Origin: a bacterium
GTDB lineage: Bacteria > Bacillota > Bacilli > Lactobacillales > Streptococcaceae
Direction of reading: 5' to 3'
Assembly: GCA_905221505.1 (NCBI GenBank)
Contig: CAJNDL010000014.1
Location: 1 to 42,542 of the forward strand
Length of the DNA: 42,542 nt
A program made the translations under genes and the position numbers. Below the pieces are notes generated by a model. It did not search any database and had not been told where the DNA came from. It saw only the letters and a list, made by a program, of their open reading frames with translations. Below are positions 36,718-42,542 of the stretch, piece after piece. Every line of letters begins with the position of its first letter. Within the stretch, counting starts at the first letter, position 1.

Positions 36718-37978
36718 GTTCTTAATTATTTTGTTGCTACCGAGTTTTTTGGCCATTTCAAAAGTCGTTAGCACAGAAAAAGAAGTAGTCTATACTTCGA
36801 AAGAAATTTATTACCTTTCACAATCTGACTTTGGTATTTATTTTAGAGAAAAGCTAAGTTCTCCTATGGTTTATGGAGAAGTTCCTGTTTATGCGAATGA
36901 AGATTTAGTTGTTGAATCTGGAAAATTAACTCCAACAACAAGTTTCCAAATAACTGAGTGGCGCTTAAATAAACAAGGAATTCCAGTATTTAAGTTATCC
37001 AACCATCAATTTATTGCTGCAGACAAACGATTTTTATATGACCAGTCAGAGGTAACTCCTACAATAAAAAAAGTATGGTTAGAATCAGGTTTTAAACTGT
37101 ATAATAGTCCTTATGATTTAAAAGAGGTAAAATCATCCTTATCAGCTTATTCGCAGGTATCAATCGATAAGACCATGTTTGTAGAAGGAAAAGAATTTCT
37201 ACATATTGATCAGGCTGGATGGGTAGATAAGGAATCAACTTCTGAAGAAGATAATCGGATGGGTAAAGTCCAAGAAATGTTATCTGAAAAATATCAAAAA
37301 GATTCTTTCTCTATTTATGTTAAGCAACTGACTACTGGAAAAGAAGCAGGTATCAATCAAGATGAAAAGATGTATGCGGCTAGTGTTTTAAAACTACCTT
37401 ATCTCTACTATACGCAAGAAAAAATAAATGAGGGTCTGTATCAGTTAGATACGACTGTAAAATACGTATCAGCAGTTAATGATTTTCCAGGTTCTTATAA
37501 ACCAGAGGGAAGTGGTAGTCTTCCTAAAAAAGAGGATAATAAAGAATATTCTCTCAAGGACTTAATCACAAAAGTATCTAAAGAATCTGATAATGTAGCT
37601 CATAACATATTGGGATATTACATTTCAAATCAATCAGATGCAACATTTAAGTCCAAGATGTCTGCTATTATGGGAGATGATTGGGATCCAAAAGAAAAAT
37701 TGATTTCTTCTAAAATGGCTGGAAAAGTCATGGAAGCTATTTATAATCAAAATGGATTTGTATTGGAGTCCTTGACCAAAACAGATTTTGATAATCAGCG
37801 AATTGCCAAAGGTGTTTCTGTGAAGGTAGCTCATAAAATTGGGGATGCGGATGAATTTAAGCATGATACGGGTGTCGTCTATGCAGATTCTCCATTTGTT
37901 ATTTCTATTTTTACTCAGAATTCTGATTATGATACGATTTCTCAGATAGCCAAGGATGTTTATGAGGTTCTAAAATGA
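36710..37978 (+). CDS. Secreted serine-hydrolase-like protein (class A beta-lactamase fold)
   Basis: A 422-residue exported protein. A signal peptide is seen at 1-20. An N-terminal region of about 170 residues precedes a class A beta-lactamase-like domain with Ser225-Val-Leu-Lys228 (SxxK), Ser-Asp-Asn 293-295 (SDN) and Lys376-Ile-Gly378 (KTG position). All three active-site motifs are thus present, though KIG replaces KTG. Whether it acts on cell-wall peptides or beta-lactams, or is only a fold relative, is not known; streptococci of this group generally lack beta-lactamase activity. It overlaps tilS by 4 bp, in the divIC-tilS-ftsH run. Confidence 0.85.
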   Translation: MRKFLIILLLPSFLAISKVVSTEKEVVYTSKEIYYLSQSDFGIYFREKLSSPMVYGEVPVYANEDLVVESGKLTPTTSFQITEWRLNKQGIPVFKLSNHQFIAADKRFLYDQSEVTPTIKKVWLESGFKLYNSPYDLKEVKSSLSAYSQVSIDKTMFVEGKEFLHIDQAGWVDKESTSEEDNRMGKVQEMLSEKYQKDSFSIYVKQLTTGKEAGINQDEKMYAASVLKLPYLYYTQEKINEGLYQLDTTVKYVSAVNDFPGSYKPEGSGSLPKKEDNKEYSLKDLITKVSKESDNVAHNILGYYISNQSDATFKSKMSAIMGDDWDPKEKLISSKMAGKVMEAIYNQNGFVLESLTKTDFDNQRIAKGVSVKVAHKIGDADEFKHDTGVVYADSPFVISIFTQNSDYDTISQIAKDVYEVLK

Positions 37979-39252
37979 GGGAACAAGATTTTTTAAATCA
38001 TTTTCTCAAGAAGGGATATTTCAAAAAGCATGCTAAAGTGGTGCTGGCTCTTTCTGGTGGATTAGATTCTATGTTTCTATTTAAGGTATTGTCTACTTAT
38101 CAAAAAGAGTTAGAAATTGAATTGATTTTAGCTCATGTGAATCATAAGCAGAGACTAGAATCAGATTGGGAAGAAAAGGAATTAAGGAAGTTAGCTGTTA
38201 AAGCTGGACTTCCTATTTATGTCAGCAATTTTTCAGGAGAATTTTCAGAAACGCGTGCACGAAATTTTCGTTATGATTTTTTTCAAGATGTCATGAAAAA
38301 GACAGGTGCAACTGCCTTAGTTACCGCCCACCATGCTGATGACCAGGTGGAAACGATTTTGATGCGCTTAATTCGAGGAACTCGCTTGCGCTATCTATCA
38401 GGAATTAAGGAGAAGCAAGTAGTCGGAGAGATAGAAATCATTCGACCCTTCTTGCATTTTCAGAAAAAAGATTTTCCACCAATTTTTCACTTTGAAGATA
38501 CATCAAACCAGGAAAATCATTATTTTCGCAATCGTATTCGAAATTCTTATTTACCAGAATTAGAAAAAGAAAACCCTAGATTTAGAGATGCAATCTTAAA
38601 CATCGGCAATGAAATTTTAGATTATGACCTAGCTATAGCTGAATTATCAAAGAATATTGATGTAGAAAATTTAGAGCAGTTATTTTCTTATTCTGAGTCT
38701 ACACAAAGAGTTTTACTTCAAACTTATCTGAATCGTTTTCCAGATTTGAATCTTACAAAAGCTCAGTTTGAAGAAGTTCGGCAGATTTTAAAATTTAAAA
38801 GCCAGTATCGTCATCCGCTTAAAAATGGCTATGAATTGATAAAAGAGTATCAACATTTTCAGATTTGTAAAATCGGTCCTCAGGCTGATGAAAAGGAAGA
38901 TGAACTTGTGTTACACTATCAAAATCAGGTAGTTTATCAAGGATACACATTTTCCTTTGGACTTCCTTTAGAAGGTGAATCAATTCAACAAATACCTGTT
39001 TCACGGGAAACATCAATACACATTCGTCATCGAAAAACAGGAGATTTTTTGATTCAAAATGGACATAGAAAAAAACTCAGACGTCTATTTATCGATTTGA
39101 AAATCCCTATGGAAAAGCGAAAATCTGCTCTGATTATTGAGCAATTTGGTGAAATTGTTTCAATTTTGGGAATTGCGACCAGTAATTTGAGTAAAAACAC
39201 GAAAAATGATATAATGAACACTGTACTTTATATAGAAAAAATAGATAGGTAA
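37975..39252 (+). CDS. tilS: TilS, tRNA-Ile lysidine synthetase
   Basis: TilS changes C34 of the CAU-anticodon tRNA-Ile to lysidine, using ATP and lysine, so that the tRNA reads AUA. The 425-residue protein has the PP-loop SGGLDS (27-32), the [17 protein letters not shown] text of the N-terminal catalytic domain, and the C-terminal substrate-binding domain (about 340-415, with the R-KTGD motif RHRKTGDFL). A one-mismatch parS site and the hpt promoter lie inside its 3' part. Overlaps the upstream gene by 4 bp. Confidence 0.96.
   Translation: MREQDFLNHFLKKGYFKKHAKVVLALSGGLDSMFLFKVLSTYQKELEIELILAHVNHKQRLESDWEEKELRKLAVKAGLPIYVSNFSGEFSETRARNFRYDFFQDVMKKTGATALVTAHHADDQVETILMRLIRGTRLRYLSGIKEKQVVGEIEIIRPFLHFQKKDFPPIFHFEDTSNQENHYFRNRIRNSYLPELEKENPRFRDAILNIGNEILDYDLAIAELSKNIDVENLEQLFSYSESTQRVLLQTYLNRFPDLNLTKAQFEEVRQILKFKSQYRHPLKNGYELIKEYQHFQICKIGPQADEKEDELVLHYQNQVVYQGYTFSFGLPLEGESIQQIPVSRETSIHIRHRKTGDFLIQNGHRKKLRRLFIDLKIPMEKRKSALIIEQFGEIVSILGIATSNLSKNTKNDIMNTVLYIEKIDR
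38997..39012. other. parS-like site, one mismatch
   Basis: TGTTTCACGGGAAACA inside tilS matches the consensus TGTTTCACGTGAAACA at 15 of 16 positions, including both outermost bases. It is about 11 kb to the right of oriC. Confidence 0.6.
39187..39215 (+). promoter_or_regulatory. Internal promoter for hpt-ftsH, within tilS
   Basis: TTGAGT, 17-bp spacer, TATAAT with extended-10 TGA. It is a good match, 42 bp before the hpt start, and would allow hpt and ftsH to be expressed separately from tilS. Confidence 0.65.
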
Positions 39253-39256
39253 AAAA

Positions 39257-39799
39257 ATGTTAGAAAACGATATTAAAAAAATCCTCGTTTCACACGATGA
39301 AATTACAGAAGCTGCTAAAAAATTAGGTGCTCAATTAACTAAGGACTATGCAGGAAAAAATCCAATTTTGGTTGGGATTTTAAAAGGATCTATTCCTTTT
39401 ATGGCTGAATTGGTCAAACATATCGACACACATATTGAAATGGACTTCATGATGGTCTCTAGCTATCATGGTGGAACAGCAAGTAGCGGTGTTATCAATA
39501 TTAAACAAGATGTGACTCAAGATATCAAAGGAAGACATGTTCTATTTGTAGAAGATATCATTGATACAGGTCAAACTTTGAAGAATTTGAGAGATATGTT
39601 TATTGCAAGAGATGCAGCTTCTGTTAAGATTGCAACCTTATTGGATAAACCAGAGGGACGTGTTGTAGAAATTGAGGCTGACTATACTTGCTTTACTATT
39701 CCAAATGAGTTTGTAGTAGGTTATGGTTTAGATTACAAAGAAAATTATCGTAACCTTCCTTATGTTGGAGTATTGAAAGAAGAAGTATATTCAAATTAG
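39257..39799 (+). CDS. hpt: Hypoxanthine-guanine phosphoribosyltransferase
   Basis: Hpt salvages hypoxanthine and guanine using PRPP. The 180-residue protein has the PRPP-binding motif [14 protein letters not shown] (about 95-108), the flexible-loop text [15 protein letters not shown], and the C-terminal [18 protein letters not shown] region. It lies 4 bp after tilS and 15 bp before ftsH, the usual tilS-hpt-ftsH order of Firmicutes. Confidence 0.97.
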   Translation: MLENDIKKILVSHDEITEAAKKLGAQLTKDYAGKNPILVGILKGSIPFMAELVKHIDTHIEMDFMMVSSYHGGTASSGVINIKQDVTQDIKGRHVLFVEDIIDTGQTLKNLRDMFIARDAASVKIATLLDKPEGRVVEIEADYTCFTIPNEFVVGYGLDYKENYRNLPYVGVLKEEVYSN

Positions 39800-39814
39800 A
39801 AAGAACAATTTTTA

Positions 39815-41773
39815 ATGAAAAAACAAAATAATGGTTTAATTAAAAATCCTTTTCTATGGTTATTACTTATTTTTCTCCTAGTTACAGGTTATCAGTATTT
39901 TAGTACAGGTAGTGTTGCAGGGAAAAGTGAGCAAATTAATTATACAGAATTGGTAAAAGAAATTACCGATGACAATGTAAAAGAATTAACTTACCAACCA
40001 AATGGTAGTGTTATCGAAGTTTCGGGTGTTTATAAAAATCCTAAAACAAGTAAAGAAGAAACAGGTATCCAGTTCTTTTCTCCTTCTGCTACAACAGTAG
40101 AGAAATTTTCAAGTATTATTCTTCCTTCAGATACTACAGTATCCGAATTGCAAAAACTTGCTTCTGACCATAATGCGGAAGTAACTGTTAAGCATGAAAG
40201 TTCAAGTGGTATGTGGATTAATATTCTTGTATCCATTGTGCCATTCGGTATTCTATTCTTCTTCCTGTTCTCTATGATGGGAAATATGGGAGGAAATAAT
40301 AGCCGTAACCCAATGAGTTTTGGACGTAGCAAGGCTAAAGCTGCAAATAAAGAAGATATTAAAGTAAGATTTTCAGATGTTGCTGGAGCTGAGGAAGAAA
40401 AACAAGAACTAGTTGAAGTTGTTGAGTTCTTAAAAGATCCAAAACGATTCACAAAACTTGGAGCCCGTATTCCAGCAGGTGTTCTTCTAGAGGGACCTCC
40501 AGGAACAGGTAAAACTTTGCTTGCTAAAGCAGTTGCTGGAGAAGCTGGGGTTCCATTCTTTAGTATTTCAGGTTCTGACTTTGTAGAAATGTTTGTCGGA
40601 GTTGGAGCTAGTCGTGTTCGTTCTCTTTTTGAAGATGCCAAAAAAGCAGCACCAGCTATCATCTTCATCGATGAAATTGATGCTGTTGGACGTCAACGTG
40701 GAGTCGGTCTCGGCGGAGGAAATGACGAACGTGAACAAACCTTGAATCAACTTTTGATTGAGATGGATGGTTTTGAGGGAAATGAAGGGATTATCGTCAT
40801 CGCTGCGACAAACCGTTCAGATGTACTTGATCCTGCCCTTTTGCGTCCAGGACGTTTTGATAGAAAAGTCTTGGTTGGTCGCCCTGATGTTAAAGGTCGC
40901 GAAGCAATCTTGAAAGTTCATGCTAAGAACAAGCCTTTAGCAGAAGATGTAGATTTGAAATTAGTGGCTCAACAAACTCCAGGTTTTGTTGGTGCTGATT
41001 TAGAGAATGTATTGAATGAAGCAGCCTTGGTTGCCGCTCGTCGTAATAAATCGATAATTGATGCTTCAGATATTGATGAAGCAGAAGATAGAGTTATTGC
41101 TGGTCCGTCTAAGAAAGATAAGACAGTTTCACAAAAAGAACGTGAATTGGTTGCCTACCATGAGGCTGGACATACCATTGTTGGTCTAGTCTTATCGAAT
41201 GCCCGCGTTGTCCATAAGGTTACAATTGTACCACGTGGCCGTGCAGGTGGTTACATGATTGCACTTCCTAAGGAAGACCAAATGCTTTTATCTAAAGAAG
41301 ATATGAAAGAGCAATTGGCTGGCTTGATGGGTGGCCGTGTAGCTGAAGAAATTATCTTTAATGTCCAAACTACAGGAGCTTCAAACGACTTTGAACAAGC
41401 GACACAAATGGCGCGTGCAATGGTTACAGAGTACGGTATGAGTGAAAAACTTGGTCCAGTTCAATATGAAGGAAATCATGCTATGTTTGGTGCACAAAGC
41501 CCTCAAAAATCAATTTCAGAACAAACAGCTTATGAAATTGACGAAGAGGTTCGTTCATTATTAAATGAAGCACGAAATAAAGCTGCTGAAATTATTCAGT
41601 CAAATCGTGAAACTCACAAGTTGATTGCAGAAGCATTATTGAAATACGAAACATTGGATAGTACACAAATTAAATCTCTTTACGAAACAGGAAAGATGCC
41701 GGAAACAGTAGAAGAGGAATCTCATGCACTATCTTATGATGAAGTAAAGTCAAAAATGAATGACGAAAAATAA
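39815..41773 (+). CDS. ftsH: FtsH, membrane-bound ATP-dependent zinc metalloprotease
   Basis: A hexameric quality-control protease in the membrane. In 652 residues it has two membrane segments (about 12-29 and 133-153) flanking an extracytoplasmic domain, an AAA+ module with Walker A GPPGTGKT (227-234), Walker B FIDEID (284-289) and second region of homology [20 protein letters not shown] (key Arg fingers), and the zinc site HEAGH (449-453). All catalytic residues are intact. It closes the right-arm run and is followed by a strong terminator. Confidence 0.98.
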   Translation: MKKQNNGLIKNPFLWLLLIFLLVTGYQYFSTGSVAGKSEQINYTELVKEITDDNVKELTYQPNGSVIEVSGVYKNPKTSKEETGIQFFSPSATTVEKFSSIILPSDTTVSELQKLASDHNAEVTVKHESSSGMWINILVSIVPFGILFFFLFSMMGNMGGNNSRNPMSFGRSKAKAANKEDIKVRFSDVAGAEEEKQELVEVVEFLKDPKRFTKLGARIPAGVLLEGPPGTGKTLLAKAVAGEAGVPFFSISGSDFVEMFVGVGASRVRSLFEDAKKAAPAIIFIDEIDAVGRQRGVGLGGGNDEREQTLNQLLIEMDGFEGNEGIIVIAATNRSDVLDPALLRPGRFDRKVLVGRPDVKGREAILKVHAKNKPLAEDVDLKLVAQQTPGFVGADLENVLNEAALVAARRNKSIIDASDIDEAEDRVIAGPSKKDKTVSQKERELVAYHEAGHTIVGLVLSNARVVHKVTIVPRGRAGGYMIALPKEDQMLLSKEDMKEQLAGLMGGRVAEEIIFNVQTTGASNDFEQATQMARAMVTEYGMSEKLGPVQYEGNHAMFGAQSPQKSISEQTAYEIDEEVRSLLNEARNKAAEIIQSNRETHKLIAEALLKYETLDSTQIKSLYETGKMPETVEEESHALSYDEVKSKMNDEK

Positions 41774-41776
41774 CCC

Positions 41777-41801
41777 AAAGAGAGGCAAGACCTCTCTTTT
41801 T
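41777..41801 (+). terminator. Terminator of ftsH
   Basis: A perfect 9-bp stem, AAAGAGAGG (41777-41785) / CCTCTCTTT (41791-41799), with a 5-nt loop and T-run. The comX ComE box begins 3 bp later. Confidence 0.9.
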
Positions 41802-41803
41802 GT

Positions 41804-41871
41804 GCAGTTGAGGAGCTAAAGGGTGCAGAATGGATGAAATGTGCCAAAAGTGTTTCTGAATCTGTTAGACT
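41804..41871 (+). promoter_or_regulatory. comX promoter with ComE-type direct repeat
   Basis: GCAGTTGAG (41804-41812) and GCAGAATGG (41825-41833) are 12 bp apart, and TAGACT (41866-41871) follows 32 bp later. Spacing matches the comC promoter (12 bp and 31 bp). The second half-site is weaker than at comC. Confidence 0.75.
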
Positions 41872-41892
41872 GTAAACAGAAAGGGGAAGATT

Positions 41893-42372
41893 ATGCTTAA
41901 AGAATTGTATGAAGAAGTCCAAGGAATTGTATACAAGTGTAGAAAGGAATACTATCTTCATTTATGGGAGTTATCGGACTGGGATCAAGAGGGAATGATC
42001 TGCTTACATGAATTGATCAGTAGAGAAGAGGAGCTAGTAGAAGATATCCCTCGTTTAAGGAAATATTTCAAAACCAAGTTTCGAAATCGAATTCTAGATT
42101 ATCTCCGTAAACAAGAAAGTAACAAACGAAGATATGATAAAGAGGTTTATGAAGAAGTGGGTGAAATTAGTCATCGTATAGGAGAGGGAGGTCTATGGTT
42201 AGACGATTATTATCTCTTTCATGAGACACTAAGAGATTATAGAAGCAAACAAAGTAAAGAGCAACAAGAAGAGTTAGAACGCGTCTTAAGAAATGAACGC
42301 TTCAGAGGGCGTCAAAAAGTATTAAGAGACTTACGTATTGTGTTTAAAGAATTTGAACTCCGTACACACTAG
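41893..42372 (+). CDS. comX: ComX (SigX), competence alternative sigma factor
   Basis: ComX directs RNA polymerase to late competence genes. The 159-residue protein has the text and length of pneumococcal ComX (KELYEEVQG at the start, FKTKFRNRILDYLRKQES in the middle, GRQKVLRDLRIVFKEF near the end). Region 2-like and region 4-like halves are joined by a short linker. It lies behind a ComE-type box. Pneumococcal relatives carry two identical comX copies, each near an rRNA operon; the tRNA-Glu downstream fits one such site, with rRNA genes expected outside this window. Confidence 0.95.
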   Translation: MLKELYEEVQGIVYKCRKEYYLHLWELSDWDQEGMICLHELISREEELVEDIPRLRKYFKTKFRNRILDYLRKQESNKRRYDKEVYEEVGEISHRIGEGGLWLDDYYLFHETLRDYRSKQSKEQQEELERVLRNERFRGRQKVLRDLRIVFKEFELRTH

Positions 42373-42412
42373 GAAGTCATGCAAAAAAAATGAAAAAAAT
42401 TAGAAAAAGATG

Positions 42413-42440
42413 TTGACAAAAAATAAAAAGTCGGTATAAT
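42413..42440 (+). promoter_or_regulatory. Strong promoter for the tRNA-Glu operon
   Basis: Exact TTGACA and TATAAT with a 16-bp spacer in a very AT-rich setting, 26 bp before the tRNA. Typical of stable-RNA operons. Confidence 0.9.
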
Positions 42441-42465
42441 AGTAAGAGTTGAAAATAACAACTCT

Positions 42466-42537
42466 GGTCCGTTGGTCAAGGGGTTAAGACACCGCCTTTT
42501 CACGGCGGTAACACGGGTTCGAATCCCGTACGGACTA
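42466..42537 (+). tRNA. tRNA-Glu (anticodon TTC), copy 2
   Basis: A 72-nt cloverleaf gene, identical to the minus-strand copy at 22142-22213. CCA is not encoded. The window ends 5 bp later. Confidence 0.95.
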
Positions 42538-42542
42538 TGGTA

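Noticed and set aside
40030..40668. 212-codon open frame on the minus strand opposite ftsH
   Set aside because: It lies wholly inside a clear ftsH gene, has no ribosome site and no recognisable family text. Highly expressed genes often leave long antisense frames.
41231..41238. CCACGTGG in ftsH as a parS site
   Set aside because: Only the CACGTG centre is shared; the flanking GTTT/AAAC arms are absent.

Overview
The window is the replication-origin neighbourhood of a Mitis-group Streptococcus close to S. mitis / S. pneumoniae. The basis is the low-GC Firmicute gene content, the order htrA-parB-oriC-dnaA-dnaN, and comCDE on one side of the origin with comX on the other. PcsB, HtrA, ComD and ComE keep the residue numbers known in pneumococcus (C292/H343, H122/D152/S234, H248, D58). 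The predicted competence pheromone, [17 protein letters not shown], is neither pneumococcal CSP-1 nor CSP-2, which points to S. mitis or a close relative.

Left arm (1-25.4 kb), mostly minus strand and so running away from the origin. Position 1-117 is a gene tail, followed by a 319-bp repeat-bearing spacer. Next comes an envelope block: pcsB with a WalR-type box, mreD, mreC, the ECF vitamin-transport module ecfT-ecfA2-ecfA1, pgsA, rodZ and a pair of M16 peptidase-like genes. These are tightly packed and probably one or two long transcripts. Then follow yaaA-recF (plus), guaB and trpS (minus), an ABC-F ATPase and yfhO (plus), and a large YhgE/Pip-type membrane protein divergent from a TetR regulator. 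After these come tRNA-Asn and tRNA-Glu, the comCDE quorum-sensing operon, tRNA-Arg and rlmH.

Origin (25.2-29.2 kb). DnaA-box clusters lie upstream of htrA, between parB and dnaA (oriC proper), and between dnaA and dnaN. No parA lies beside parB. One perfect parS-like palindrome (in ecfA1) and two one-mismatch relatives (in yfhO and tilS) are spread around the origin.

Right arm (29-42.5 kb), all plus strand: dnaN, a DUF951 gene, ychF, pth, mfd, rqcP, divIC, a 40-codon ORF, a serine-hydrolase-like secreted protein, tilS, hpt and ftsH. It ends with comX (the competence sigma factor, under a ComE-type direct repeat) and a second, identical tRNA-Glu gene behind a strong promoter.

The genes work together in three ways: replication initiation and origin segregation (dnaA, dnaN, parB, parS); septal and peripheral envelope growth (pcsB, mreCD, rodZ, divIC, the S225-V-L-K228 protein); and competence (comCDE sensing, comX output, HtrA surface protease under a CiaR-type box). 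No wholly new system is evident. The least explained parts are an ABC-F protein whose second ATP site is degenerate in every motif, a YhgE-like protein with two in-frame 42-bp repeat arrays and a paired TetR operator, an overlapping palindrome upstream of the ABC-F promoter, and a 157-bp hairpin element after tetR.
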